Positions 20,931 to 32,640 of a stretch of DNA of 64,000 nucleotides are shown in pieces (position 1 is the first letter of the stretch; each line of letters begins with the position of its first letter). Source of the DNA: Flaveria trinervia (taxonomy: Eukaryota > Streptophyta > Magnoliopsida > Asterales > Asteraceae); the NCBI GenBank assembly GCA_025506515.1, contig CM046457.1, forward strand, positions 35,903,731 to 35,967,730, given 5' to 3'. Made by a program: the position numbers and the translations under genes. The notes under the pieces were generated by a model. The model was not told the origin of the DNA and searched no databases. It saw nothing but the letters and a program-made list of their open reading frames with translations.

Positions 20931-23848
20931 TGTGCAGGCTCCCATACTACTACCCACATAAGAGGAAGAGGACTCTAGAGCTCCCACTTCTCCTAAAGAG
21001 CAAACCACTCCTATTACTTTAACTATCAGTCCTGAGGTTCCTCATGCTCAAACTGATGAGCTCATTAGCCCAACAACCTTAAGCCTTCACTCAGAGTCTC
21101 AATACTTTAGTGAATAACCTTCAGGGAAAAGTTACCATCCCCAGCCTTTAGATCTCAACCAACCAATCCCTAGCCTTGATTTCTATGATGATGAAGACTT
21201 GGATTCAGTGAGTATCATGAGTCTCTCTTCTCTTCCCCCATTCAAAAAGAGATGAGTGCTCTTGCTTCTCCCTTGTTTAGCCAACATCATCTACCCACTA
21301 CTGAGGTGGATGTCCCTGACTCTGCTCAGGAAGCCCATATGGAAGAGGCTCTCACTTCTGTAAATGATTACATCTTTAAGACCTCAACTATGGAAACTCA
21401 ACCCACTGATACTCCATCTGAAATAGTTAGTGAGCAGAGGATGACTAGCAGCCAAGAACATTATGCTGGTGGTGAGACTGAGGACTTTGGTCCAATTATC
21501 TCATCCCCCAATGAATCTTCTGATGAAGAAGATGGGAATCTAAGACTAAAGGTGCAAAAACTGTTAAAAACATGCACCTATCTAGTATCTAAGGTTAGTT
21601 AATTAGAATCTCGGGTGACTACATTACACAACAGGGTCAATGATTAGCAACTTAAGAGTTCTTATCTCAAGGAGAAACTAGCTGGGAGACCTTGAAGAAA
21701 AGGTCAACCAGGAACACAAGAACTTGTAAATGTGACTGACCTAACTCCTAGCTCACCTATGCAAGAGGGTGATGCTACCAAAAAGAGGGAGGAAGTCATT
21801 ACAATTACAGAACCTGGGAGTTCTTCACAGAGCATGGACTTTGAAGACTCGCCATCTTCACTTGCAACTATCCATACTCAACAACTTTCTCAAGTTCATA
21901 TTGATATGGACTCTATAGACTCCTTCATTCAGAGTCTTTTTGAGGAAGGCATTCCAAGGGTTATGTCATCACCACCTTAAGGAACTTCAAATTACATCAT
22001 AGGATGGATGTATGATGCCAACAGAAAAGCCCTCATTCTTCAAAGTTTTCAAGGGCAACAAGAAGTCTTCAATTTTTAGACCTTGAACTACAATGAAGGT
22101 TTTGACCTTTTCAATATGCCACTTGTCAATCCAAGCCAATCTAGACATGTTGATAAGTTGGCTCAAAGGATTCAAGATAGGATTACTAAAGAGTTCAGCC
22201 TCAGAAAGAGACAGAGGCAATCAAGCAATGTCATTGGTCAACTAGATATTGAGGCAGACACTAAGATTAACTTCGAAGGAAAAACCTTGACTGAAGGCCT
22301 AGTGATTGAACCTGAGAGCCCTATCACACCTACAACTGCTTTAGAAGTCCCTTCCCTTGATCAGACACCTGCTGGTGAAGGTCCATCTCAACCTCTCTCT
22401 GGCCAACGCTTGGATGGTACACCAAGCAATGAAGGCTAAAGTTCTCTCCACCCTGAGTCACAAAGATCTATGAGTGATAAAGGGAAAAGGAAAATGACTC
22501 CTTCGGAGATTGAGGAGGAGGGAGGGAGAGAGGAAAAGGAATCTAAGGGGAGAAAGTTCCTCTATTGGGTCTGCTGGCTTCATGGAAGCTGCAATTAGGG
22601 TTGCTCCCAGACCTAATACTCAAAATGATGAGTTGAGGGCAATCATGATTGCTTACTTACAGATCAGGAACTATGATATTGATAATATCATATCCCTCCC
22701 CATAGAGGAACTAAATGAACTAGCTGACATGGAAATGTCAAGAGAAATTGCATCCTTAAATTAAGGAAGCAAAGAGACTAAAAAGGCTCTACAAACATGT
22801 TACTACCCTTTCACCTGTTCAAGAAAGTCTTGAACAAGATGTTGTGGCTCCACAAGAACCTTAGGTAGACAAAGAAACTGATAGAATCAATATGTTCAAC
22901 TACGTGAGTGCCATAGGCCTATATCAGGCAGATACACTTCTTCCCTTATCCTTTGAGTACATAGAGTTTGAGTATCTTAAATAGCTTGAACTTGAAGAAC
23001 TCAAAGAGAGAAAGACAACAAAGAGAAAGATAGGAGAAGAGGCTACAAAGGAAAGAGCCTTCATCCAAAAGAGCATGAAGAAGTTTGCTGACAGGCAAAG
23101 GATAATGAGGTTTTTAAAGTTGTATGGATTCTCCGGAGGAGACTTGGCCCAATGTCTCAATCTACCATGGATCAGCACATTAGGGTGATCAAGCTGAAGA
23201 TTAAAAAAGGAGAACTTGTTAACTTAGACTCCCAACCAAGTTAGGTCCCTTAAGAAATGGAGACCAGGGTTGAACCTTTTGAGACAGCATAACCTGGACC
23301 TCCTGCTGAGTCTTAGCAAACTTAATCTTCTAATACACAGCAGGGTTCTGTCCCCTCTCAATTTGAAACTATAAGAGAGGAAAACCCAACTGAGCAAGAC
23401 AAAGATGATAAACAAGGTGTTGCATGTCAGTCTTCTCAGTTAAAAGTTCAAAAAGGAGAAAAAGGATGGCTTCTATCAAAGTATAAGAAGAAGAAGAAAG
23501 AGGCACCCATCCCCAAATCTCAAGATGAGTCAAAATATCTTAAGAATGTGCAACAAGAGGAAGCTCAACCAACTCCAATCAAAGTAGCTCCACTAGCATC
23601 AGGAAGACCCATCTTGTCCTAGACTTACTCTACTAATCCAAAAAGATGGCATGTCATCAGAGATCAAGGTGTTGAAGATATCTTTACATAGCAAGATGTG
23701 TTTAATCTACCTTTACATGATCTCTTTGAGATGAGAAGACATTTTGAGAGTCTGAATGATCATGACCATCTTATGACGAAAGGTGTGGTCATTGTCATAA
23801 TGAGGACCATCAATATCAGATGTCTTCAAATGTTTTTGTATCATCAGC
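20931..23848 (+). pseudogene. Element C extra 3' ORF, middle and C-terminal parts (broken)
   Basis: These are remnants of the same kind of post-pol protein as in A and B, in the C/D/E version. In order: a Ser/Pro/Thr-rich acidic region (20940-21600), a short leucine-rich stretch near 21570-21700, then SPMQEGDATKKREEV. Then come LNYNEGFDLFNMPLVNPSQS (22083 on), DKGKRKMTPSEIEEE (22475), APRPNTQNDELRAIMIAYLQ (22605) and an Arg/Lys/Glu-rich helix (22990-23110). The tail is NPKRWHVIRD and LPLHDLFEMRRHFESLNDHD. D carries the same blocks at 48931-50430. TAG stops near 22863, 23623 and 23690 replace Gln or Trp codons kept in D. No known function. Confidence 0.7.
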
Positions 23849-23850
23849 CT

Positions 23851-23860
23851 AGGGGGAGTT
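23851..23860 (+). promoter_or_regulatory. Element C polypurine tract
   Basis: CCT precedes AGGGGGAGTT, immediately before the LTR start TGTAAGG. Confidence 0.88.
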
Positions 23861-24675
23861 TGTAAGGCTTCATATAAGGTAGGTGCAATCCAAAACATCC
23901 AAATAGTCTGTCCTACATGCATGCACAAAGTACTAACGTAGAATGCTTCAGAAGTTTCACATTCTTCATTAGATAATATTCTAAGTGTGAAATCTTCCGA
24001 AGCCAAGAACAATATCTTCCGAAGCGAAACATGAAGTCTTCTAAAGCTTTAGAAAACAAAGTCTTCCGAAGCCAGTTGATGAAGACAGGTTTCTTCTGAA
24101 GACTTTTGAGTACATGCTTTATTTGATGTACCTTTTACCATAAAGTTGGACCACCATTCCACTGCAACTCTATTTGACTCACCAACTTTCACAAGTTGGT
24201 GAAAAGGTCCACGCTTTTGGTAAACTGTACATTGAGGTCGTGAGTCTGTTTCCTTCGACTTTATGTACTTTTATCTTTTTTGTAACATATTAGGATGTGA
24301 GCTATGGCATGTCATAGTCACTAATCAAAATGCAATCTGCCTTTTGACTCTACAATGATTTTGTTGTTATCTAGATCATGTATCCAACTGGCCTTCAAAG
24401 TAAGGCCAACTGTAGGATGTAGTATAAAGTATCTCTGGTCCTTTGTATCTTAATGTATGCTTTGTAACACTTGAATGAACTAGAGAGCAATATACAACAT
24501 TCTTGAAAACCAAACACTTGTGTTATTTTGTTCTTGTTCTATCTCATAATTACTTGTGTTTCTTAGTATCATTGTAACTGGTTTCTAGTTTCGCATTTGA
24601 TGTGTTAAGTGTTCTAAAATCAATCTCTTCTCATTGTGTGTTGTGTTCTAAGTGACCAAACACCTCAAATGGTCA
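23861..24675 (+). repeat. Element C 3' LTR (right edge approximate)
   Basis: It resembles the D LTRs throughout: CTTCCGAAG motifs at 23990-24110, a CACCAACTT/AAGTTGGTG hairpin at 24180-24201, a 'gagctatggcatgtcatagtc' block (shared with D at 29166), and a TATA-like site in GTAGTATAAAGTATC near 24420. The right end is set at GGTCA by comparison with D's GGTCCTACA and may be off by several bases. Confidence 0.8.
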
Positions 24676-25526
24676 TGAAAATAGGTCTAGATCATTTTGT
24701 ATAGGCTTAGAACTTTAACCAATTCTTGTAATGAATATTTGTAATTCATTATTTTGATGTATCCATTATGTATATAGGTTAACCCATATGTGTGTTGATT
24801 TATGTGTATGATTACAGGTACAAACATTATACTTAGTCAATTTCTGAAAGTGACTAAGTGTAAGAAACATCTACAAATGAACATTTTTGTTCTTCCGTAG
24901 ATATCTTTCTTACAAGACCACATGGAGAAACTGAAGACAAGACTTCTGTAGAAAACAAAGTAGCTTCAAAAGACAAAGTAGCTTTGGAAGACAAAGTACC
25001 TTTGGAAGAACAAAGTAGCTGCGGAAGGCAAAAGTAGTTGCGGAAGACCAAACACTTGCACTTATATCATACAAGTGTTTTAAGTCAACAAGTCAATCAC
25101 GGACTCCAAGAGATTCGATATTTCCTTAACAGAAACACATGTGTCTATAAATATGAGTCCTAGGGTTCACATCAAAATATAGGCAATAGACAACCATCTC
25201 ATTGTTTCACATGATTAACAAACACAAAACCCTAGCAACCGTCACATCATCACACCAAAAAAACCATAAACACAATCACTGCATAGAAGTTAGTTAGCAC
25301 TTATTATTTGATTCTTCGTAATCATTAATTACTTTTAATGAATTATGCTTGATTCAAAAACATTTTTCCTTGCATATTGTTAATATCGTTTGAGCGTTTA
25401 TTATCTATAATTATTGTCATCGATATTTATTTAATCAATTAAACAATGATTAATGATAATTCTGCAATCATTAAATCGATTCCAATCTAAAACTGATCAT
25501 TCCTATTTGCGATCCTTGGACTCACA
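24676..25526 (+). repeat. Element H 5' LTR (left edge not determined)
   Basis: The right end ACTCACA is followed by a PBS at 25529. Inside are a tandem run of GACAAAGTAGCTTTGGAA-like units (24950-25045) and a TATA box in GTCTATAAATATGAG (25142). The left edge cannot be fixed because no second copy is present. It may begin as late as about 24790. Confidence 0.6.
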
Positions 25527-25528
25527 GA

Positions 25529-25540
25529 TGGTATCAGAAC
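25529..25540 (+). promoter_or_regulatory. Element H primer-binding site
   Basis: TGGTATCAGAAC, an initiator-Met type site with one difference from the B site (AAC for AGC). Confidence 0.8.
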
Positions 25541-25839
25541 CTAGTGCTCATTGATTTAGATCGATTGATCTATTGGTGTTAAAATTGTTTAAATTGATTC
25601 ATTAGATCTATCAGTTTTCTGACTAGATCTATTGTTTTTAAACAAAAGTGATTTGGTGTGAAGATTTAAAATTCAATAAAACAATGATTTGTCTTTCAGC
25701 GAGTACTGTTACATTGCTCGGTTAACATTGTTCTATATTCAAAATTAATTGAAACATAGATCTGTGTTATTGGCTGACTTTCCTTAATTGTTCATAAGAA
25801 ACATTTTTTGGTTAAAATTTCAATATTTGGCTAAAATAA

Positions 25840-27046
25840 GTAGTTTTGTCGGTGGATCATCGTACCAGCCTCCAAATTTGGAAACAAAAGCGGACTTAAG
25901 TCTTGGAAGATCAAGTTATATGAACTACACTGATTTTGACTTATGGGTATCAATAACTGAAGGTCCTTATATTTCACCCACTTTTGGACCATATTATAAT
26001 GACAAAAATCAACCCGTAAGCATAAAAGATCTATCACATGATTATATTAAAAAGGCTAAAGTTGATATTAGAGCATATAGTCTACTCAATATGGCTTTAC
26101 CTGAAGAAATACTAATCAAGTGTGAGAATTATAAAACAACAAATTTCTTGTGAAGATACTTCATACACTTTGTGAAGGGAGTGATGAAATCAGAAACATT
26201 TGGAAGGACACTCTTTGCTCATAATATGAAACCTTTCATCATATTGAGGGTGAATCAATTCCTCAACAACTCCATAGGTTTACGCAATTGGTAACCGAGA
26301 TGAACATCATGGAGTTGAAGTATACAAATGAGGAATTAAACAAAAATATGCTCCATACTTTGCCTGAATGTTGGAAGCAAAGTGTGTCCATGTTCAAGAA
26401 CATCATTGATCTCAAAGCGACTAGTTTAGATACATTGCTAGCTAATGTTGAGTCTCTGAAATGGATGAAAAATCAAGAAACAAGAGTGTAAGAACACATG
26501 TCACACCTTATTATTTTAAAGAAACCAAAACTACTTGAAGTGCTTTTATCTCTAACAGTGATGGTGATAACTCTTGTACTTTGAGTGAAGATGAAGAAGA
26601 AGAAGAGAGCTTTTATGCATCAAAGCCTTCAAAGAAATCTTCTCAAAGTAAATCAGGAAAGGAAAAAGGAAGACCTGATGAGAGAAAAGATGTTTATACA
26701 TCAGCAGCAAAGTCTTCATCAAACAACAACCAAGCAGAGCCCATTATTGTGATTCTAGATTCTAAAGAACAAAAGCAGCATTTGCAGCCTTTAGTTCAAG
26801 TTTTCAAGCCTACTTGGGAATCACCTTAACAACTGCCAATATCTGCCAACAAGACTTGGAAGAACTACATCCAGGTGTAGTAGAGGAGATGGATCTTCAA
26901 TGGCAAATGGCAATGATGCTTATAGAGCAAACTTGAGAAGAAACAAAAATTTTGGCTGCAGCAAGCAAAACATCAAAGATTGGTGTTGATAAGTCAAATG
27001 TACGTTGTTTCAAATGCAATCTCTATGAGCGCTCTCAGTGTTGAAA
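25840..27046 (+). pseudogene. Element H gag (broken, truncated in the zinc knuckle)
   Basis: Copia Gag in shifted frames. The N-terminal block is MNYTDFDLWVSITEGPYISP (25920 on), then YIKKAKVDIRAYSLLNMALP. The UBN2 block has MNIMELKYTNEELNKNMLHTL (26300 on), and PECWKQSVSMFKNII follows. An acidic linker is at 26581-26650. The knuckle begins VRCFKCN (27000) but its His and last Cys are replaced by unrelated sequence, so the element stops here. No pol or 3' LTR follows. It differs from the A-E gags and is a separate copia family. Confidence 0.75.
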
Positions 27047-28138
27047 GCAATGTATTATTTCCGAAAATAATATAATGTGTTATTTTGTCATTATTTTAAT
27101 ACGTTATTGGATTTTAATAATCTCAACTTTCATTTATTAGTGGGATTAATTACAACGTAGGAATTGTTTATGACTAATAAATAGAAGTTGAGATTATTAT
27201 AATCCAATAATCTTTTCTTATAGATTATATAACTTATTGTAATTTATCATTATGTACACAATGGTGATATTTTCTCAATATGTTTTTTAAAACTAATAAT
27301 GTTTAAGATAACACAATGACGATCAAAATATGCAATGAGATATTGTGTTATTTTGTTATTGTTTTTAATGTATTAGATTAATTGGTTGTTATTTTATTGT
27401 TAGACTTTTACATATTAGAGATATACAACAATGTTATTCCATCATTATATTTTTCAAAATTCATCACTTTAACAAAATACAATAGTATTAAAAATATATA
27501 ATAATTAACAACAATACAAAATTAACGGCACCAAATACACAATGTCGAGATATGATTTTAAAAAAAATATCTTTTTATATAACAATACTATACTTATTTT
27601 AAATTGAAAACGCTTGTTTTATGGTGTAATTTTATTACAAATAATATCGTATATAAAAGTTATGATCATTTAAAAAAAGAGGGGCTGCTAAACGTCAACA
27701 AAAGTAGTTATAATTAAAATACCCCTATAACAATTCTTATTCTACAACTTGATATCAACCATTGATTAAAAAGATAAATGGTTAATATTATTGCTTCTCA
27801 TATATTTATTATTAAAATTATTTTTTAATTATATATATACATATATATATATATTCAAATGAGAACTTACTTTTTAATAAGAACTCTAGAAAGCAATGTA
27901 AGCTACATATTTCACTAATAAAATCGTTATTAATGAGAACATAATATAAAATTTATAAAACAAAAATAACAATATGAATAAAAAATAAAAATGAAAAATT
28001 GCTTACCACATTAACCTTTCATAAAAAATATTTTTTTCTATTAAAAATGAAAAACTTGTTTTTTACGAAATTCGTTTAACACATGTATAATACTATAAAT
28101 TGGTATCACACATGTGTAAATGGGTGGAAGATTTTTTT
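27047..28138. other. AT-rich intergenic DNA with one MITE
   Basis: Apart from the foldback element at 27104-27210 I see only AT-rich sequence with no coding potential and short TA runs near 27830-27850. Confidence 0.6.
27104..27210. mobile_element. Short MITE-like foldback element (107 bp)
   Basis: The left arm 27104-27141 starts TTATTGGATTTTAATAATCT. The right arm 27173-27210 is its near-perfect reverse complement, ending ATAATCCAATAA. The arms are 38 bp with about 31 bases between them. No clear target duplication is seen, so the class is not assigned. Confidence 0.75.
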
Positions 28139-28216
28139 AAAATATATATATACACACACACACAGATACATATATATATAGATACATATATCTATCTATA
28201 TATATATATATATATA
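28139..28216. repeat. TA/CA/TCTA microsatellite
   Basis: A compound simple repeat of AT, AC and ATCT units. ORFs across it are meaningless. Confidence 0.9.
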
Positions 28217-28402
28217 TTAATATGGTACACGTTGAAATGATTTAAAAATTAATGGTGAAATGTTTTTAAAAAATAATGTTGTGAAATAAAGTTATATATG
28301 TTTTTAAAAAAGTGAGAATAGCATGTGAGTTACATGTTACACAAATGTATTGCTCATATTGGTTTTTAAAGTTCTCACACAAAAAGATGATTCTCATGAT
28401 AA

Positions 28403-28406
<4 letters not shown>

Positions 28407-28477
<71 letters not shown>

Positions 28478-28532
28478 TGTGTGTGTGTGTGTATGTATAT
28501 ATATATGTGTATATATATATGTATATATAAAA
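28407..28532. repeat. (TA)n-(TG)n microsatellite
   Basis: Long TA run, then TG, TA and mixed units. The Tyr/Ile- and Cys/Val-rich frames on both strands are artefacts of this repeat. Confidence 0.93.
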
Positions 28533-28550
28533 AATGTTTAAATGCAAACC

Positions 28551-28743
28551 CTATATTCACTAACCTACTCTATCTTTCTCTTTCTCTACACACACACTCT
28601 TCTCTCACTCACTCTTTTCTCTCCAACAACACCACATCCACCCATCACCAACGCCACAACCGCCCATCGCTACCACCACCACTACAATCGACAGTCTCTT
28701 GATGGCCACCACCACCACTAAACACTCTTATAGCACGTTCTCT
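28551..28743. repeat. CT-rich and CCA-rich low-complexity tract, left of element D
   Basis: TCTCTTTCTCTACACACAC followed by CCACCACCACCA runs. Similar sequence continues at 51223 on the other side of D, so D inserted into this tract (TCTCT duplicated). Confidence 0.75.
28739..28743. repeat. Target-site duplication of element D, left copy
   Basis: TCTCT, identical to 51223-51227. Confidence 0.85.
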
Positions 28744-29537
28744 TGTAGAGAATATGCATAGAGGCTGAGGCAACCAAAATCCTTCTACATGCATGCTGCA
28801 CAAGTACTAAAGAAGAATGCATCGGAAGTTTCACACATGCAACAGAAATATTCTAAGTGTGAAATCTTCCGAATCCAAGACCAATATCTTCAGAAGCCAA
28901 AGATGAAGTCTTCCGAAGCTTCAGAGACAAAGTTTTCCGAAGCCTCAACTCTTGAAGACTGATTTCTTCCGAAGACTTTTAGTAACATGCTTTATCTGAT
29001 GTATTATTCCATAAAGCTGGACACCTTTCTGTTGAATCTCTGTAAAGTCACCAACTTGCATGAGTTGGTGGAAAGCTCCATGCTTTTGGTAACTTTACAT
29101 TTAGGTCCTGCGTCTATAAATTTCTACTTCATGTACTTTATCCTTTTTTTAATAGATAAGGATATGAGCTATGGCATGTTATAGTCATAAAGTCAAAAAG
29201 GCAATCTACCTTTTTGACTCTACAGTTGATTTTGTTTTGAGTCTAGTCAATTGTATCCAGCTGGATTTCATAGTATGACCAGTTGTAGGATGTAGTATAA
29301 GTATCTTATGTTCTTGTATCTTTCATATATGCTTTGTAACACTTGTAATAGAACATAGAGAAAGCAATATACTGCATTCTTGAAAACCATATACTTATGC
29401 TCTTGTGTTCTGTCTTTTACATTACTTGTGTTCTTAGTAACTCACTTGTGGTTAATCCAGTTCACTGTTTGACTAAGTTTTAGTTAATCTCCTCTTTGTG
29501 TTGTTGTGTGTAAGTGACCCCCTTCACCGGTCCTACA
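28744..29537 (+). repeat. Element D 5' LTR (794 bp)
   Basis: TGTAGAGAAT to GGTCCTACA, repeated at 50452-51222. It carries CTTCCGAAG motifs (28865-28975), a hairpin CACCAACT/AGTTGGTG (29049-29070) and a TATA-like GTAGTATAAGTATC near 29290. It contains about 20 bases near 28875-28900 that the right LTR lacks. Confidence 0.95.
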
Positions 29538-29539
29538 TT

Positions 29540-29551
29540 TGGTATTAGAGC
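29540..29551 (+). promoter_or_regulatory. Element D primer-binding site
   Basis: TGGTATTAGAGC, two bases after the LTR. One C-to-T change from the initiator-Met complement seen in B. Confidence 0.9.
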
Positions 29552-29619
29552 TTTCCAGGCTCTTGATATAAGATCTCACCATCTTAAGATCCCTCACACA
29601 CAAATACTAAACTTTTCAA

Positions 29620-31076
29620 ATGGCAGCCATTTCCAAGACTGATATGGAAACTAGAACCATGAACAAGTCCCCACTAATCACTCTTGATGACTTTGATACC
29701 TGGTGCCTGAGAATGGAAGGTTTCATCAGGTCTCTAGACTCAAGAATGTAGGAGTCTATGAGAATGGACCTTACATACCTAGCACCCCCTCTGCTACTGG
29801 TGCTGGTATGATCCCCAAGGTTGTGAAAACTACTCTGATGAAGACAGGAAGAGAGTAGAGATTGATAGAAAAGCCATGATAGCCCTTCAAACTACTCTTC
29901 CAACTCTGTATACATAGGTTTCAAGAAGTGTAAAATAGCCAAGCAGTTGTGGGATGCACTGAAACTGATGTATGAGGTTTCCTCTGAAGCCAAGGTGAAA
30001 AAGAAGGATCTCCTAAAGCAGCAGTTTGAAAACTTCACCTTCAAAACAGGTGAAACCATGACTCAGCAAACTTCAGGTATGTTGAGATTATGGATACCCT
30101 TGTTGATGGAGGAGTTCCTCTTGAGAACAGGGACATTGTAAGGAAGTTCATGTCCTACTTCCTATGCAGTGGACACACTACTGTGTGGTGATCAAGAGGA
30201 CTGAGAATCTAAAAACTCTTACTCTGACAGAGTTATATGGGATTCTTAGTGGCTACCAGATGGAGATGAACATGCAAGGTTCATCTAGCAACTCCAACAA
30301 TCAAATGGGTTCAGCCTGCATATGGTTAAAAGGATAGCATAGAACCCCAACATCATCTCATATGCTATCCTGACAACTCACCTAAGGGTTTTCATCACCT
30401 TCCCCGAGACACCAAGGGAGAACTACACCCAAGGAAGCCCATTCCAAGAGACAAGTTCTTCTCAAGCCTTTGTGTTTTTGATGAAAGTTGTGGCAGCTTT
30501 CTGTCACCCTTGAAGACCTAGACTGTATCCATCCAGATGATCTGGAATACATGGAGATAGTCCAGCAGATGGCTCTTCTCACTCACAGAGCCAAGAAGTT
30601 CTACAAGCGGACTGGAAGGAAGTTTCCAAGCAATGCAACCAGTGGAAATTTGGCCTGGACAAAGGCAAAGTCAAGTGTTACAACTGTAACTTGATGGGCC
30701 ACTTTGCCAGGGAGTGTAAGGCACCTAGAACAAATGGTGCCAAACACAGTCCAGACCCAACTACACTAACAAAGCTCTCCAGAATTAGAAGCCAAAGTAG
30801 CAGGCTGTTGTTGCTGTTGAAGAAGGAAGCTTTGACTGGAGCTTCAGGTGGAAGATGCCTCTCCAAACCAAGCACTGATGGCAGATCATGATGAAGCAAG
30901 GTATTGAAACATCTTGTACCCCTGAATGTATTGCTAAAGTAAATAGATACAGGTCCTATAACTTGGAGATGAGATCTGATCTTGAGTCCTTAAACATTTT
31001 AAAAGCTGATTTTAGAAAGTCTGAAAATGATTATAAACTAAAGATAGAGGACTTAGAGAAAACATTTCAGTTCTAA
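29620..31076 (+). pseudogene. Element D gag, capsid and first zinc knuckle (broken)
   Basis: ATG 29620 is followed by MAAISKTDMETRTMNKSPLI and DDFDTWCLRMEGFIRS, a typical copia Gag start. A stop and frameshift follow near 29750. The UBN2 block is open at 29947-30140: MWDALKLMYEVSSEAKVKKK and LLKQQFENFTFKTGETM. Then DDLEYMEIVQQMALLTHRA (30540) and the knuckle CYNCNLMGHFAREC (30676-30717), followed by a Lys/Arg tail. The coiled-coil extension begins at 30888 (DLESLNILKADFRKSENDYK). Frames change at least four times. The product would be the particle protein. Confidence 0.88.
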
Positions 31077-32240
31077 AACATGAGCATACTGATTTTGAGG
31101 ACTCAAATCAAGGATCCATAACCAAACTGACTGAGTGCTAGGCTGAGCTTGTGAGATCAAAACAAGTAGGCACTAGGATCAAATGAGATAGCTCGTCCAC
31201 AATAATCTTGTCTGTAAGATCATCTAGGTGTGGAACTTGTGAAGATGAGCTTCCTCTCATAGATCCTTTGAGTGAAGAGGATGAAGAAGTGATAGTGAAG
31301 AATTCCTCTGAGAAGAGTGAAGAGGAGGATTCTATGAAGGCCACTATCCTTTTGAGAAGAAGAAAAGACTATGATGACCAAGTCAATGAAGAAGAACTTG
31401 ATCAGAAAGAGTAAAAGGAAAGCAAGGAGGCTCAAGAGATCAAGGCTACTTTGACTTCAAGCAGATACAAGTGTTTATCTCTATAGGGTTTGAAGTAGTA
31501 AAGACTAAAGACATCAACCTAAGCTCTTCTGCTAAGAGTTCTGGTTCTTGTTCAAATCATCTAAGTACTAAGAAGAAGACTGATCTGCTATGTACCACTA
31601 CTGCACAGCCTAGACCATCGAACTCCAAGAACAGTTCCCAGCCCAAAATGATTGTCTCAGCATATGCAAAGATGAAATTAGAGAAGGGATGTGACCAAAG
31701 TCAGTCTTGTTCCCACAGAAGGCTCTTGAGAAGAAGAAAATGGAGTGTGTCATGTGTGAAAGTACTGCTCATCTTGCTAAGGATTGTCCATACAATCCTA
31801 AAAGTACTCTTCATATGACCAAGACAAAGACTTCTAAGAGTTCCAAGAATATTCAAGCTTTGGAAGGAAAATATGTTTCCTTTGGAAGCTCCAAATCTAA
31901 GAAGAAGGCAAGTGGAAAATTGCCTTCGGAAGAAAAATTGGTCTCTCGAAGGAAGGAATACTTTCGAAGCACTGAGGTCTGCTGCAGTGCCTGCAGGATC
32001 TTCCAAGGCTCAGTCATCAAAACTTCCGAAGTATCAAAAGCTTCCGAAGTATTGAAGGTCAAGTCCAAGTCTCCAAAGGTGGTATGGAAGTCTAAGAAAG
32101 ACCAAGTGATTGAGAATTCACCATCAACAACAGCTGAAGAAACTCCTAGCACAACCATAGGATCTATTACTATTGCATTACTTTTTGTTTCTCTTTATGA
32201 ACCCAAGAGAAGTAAGGCTTGGGTTTCCAAATGTAATTAA
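31077..32240 (+). pseudogene. Element D gag extension with second zinc knuckle and CTTCCGAAG-coded linker
   Basis: An acidic stretch (31250-31400) leads to a second CCHC knuckle, CVMCESTAHLAKDC (31746-31787), spaced CX2CX4HX4C. The frame 31707-32240 is open for 177 codons: Lys/Ser-rich repeats such as SKSKKKASGKL, KTSEVSKASEVLKV and KSKSPKVVWKSKKD. The Ser-Glu coding in this linker is made partly of the same TTCCGAAG/TTCGGAAG units that fill the family's LTR and spacer. Two knuckles are also found in element B. Confidence 0.78.
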
Positions 32241-32640
32241 TCATTTTCTTTGTACAGGGACAGCTGAAGACAAACAAAAATGTCTGGATCATTGACAGCG
32301 GTTGTTCCAGGCACATGTAAGGCAATAGGTCACTACTCTAGAACTTTGAAAGGATTGATGGAGGGCCAGTTGCCTTTGGAGGAGATGAAGGTGGTTACAT
32401 TTTAGGAAGGTGCAAGATCACAAATGGTAAGCTTTATATTGAAAAGGTAAAATTTGTCAAGGAGCTTGGGTACAATCCTCTGAGTGTATCCCAATTTTGT
32501 GATCAGAGTCATAACATGCTCTTTACTGAGCATGAGTGCAATGTTCTCAAGCCCGGGGTGGTCATTCCTCATAAGCATATTCTGCTTAGAGCCCCTAGGA
32601 AAGGGAACATGTACAAGATGGATTTGTAAGAAACATCTCC
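32241..32640 (+). pseudogene. Element D protease
   Basis: The active site is VWIIDSGCSRHM with its Asp at 32294-32296. TAA follows at once where Thr is usual. The flap region reads FGGDEGGYILGRCKITNGK, then VKELGYNPLSVSQFCDQSHN and IPHKHILLRAPRKGNMYKM. It would cleave the Gag-Pol polyprotein. The segment ends where the GAG-pre-integrase domain begins. Confidence 0.88.

Larger units (their letters stand above)
20098..24675 (+). mobile_element. Element C, 3' portion of a second copia family (Sirevirus-like)
   Basis: It starts inside the integrase core, where A is inserted, and ends with an LTR starting at 23861. The integrase matches element D closely. RT and RNase H are absent: the sequence passes from the post-integrase linker into the middle of the extra 3' ORF near 20930, so an internal deletion is likely. 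The polypurine tract and LTR resemble D's. Confidence 0.85.

Noticed and set aside
28266..28702. Tyr/Ile- and Cys/Val-rich frames on both strands
   Set aside because: Produced by the TA/TG microsatellite.
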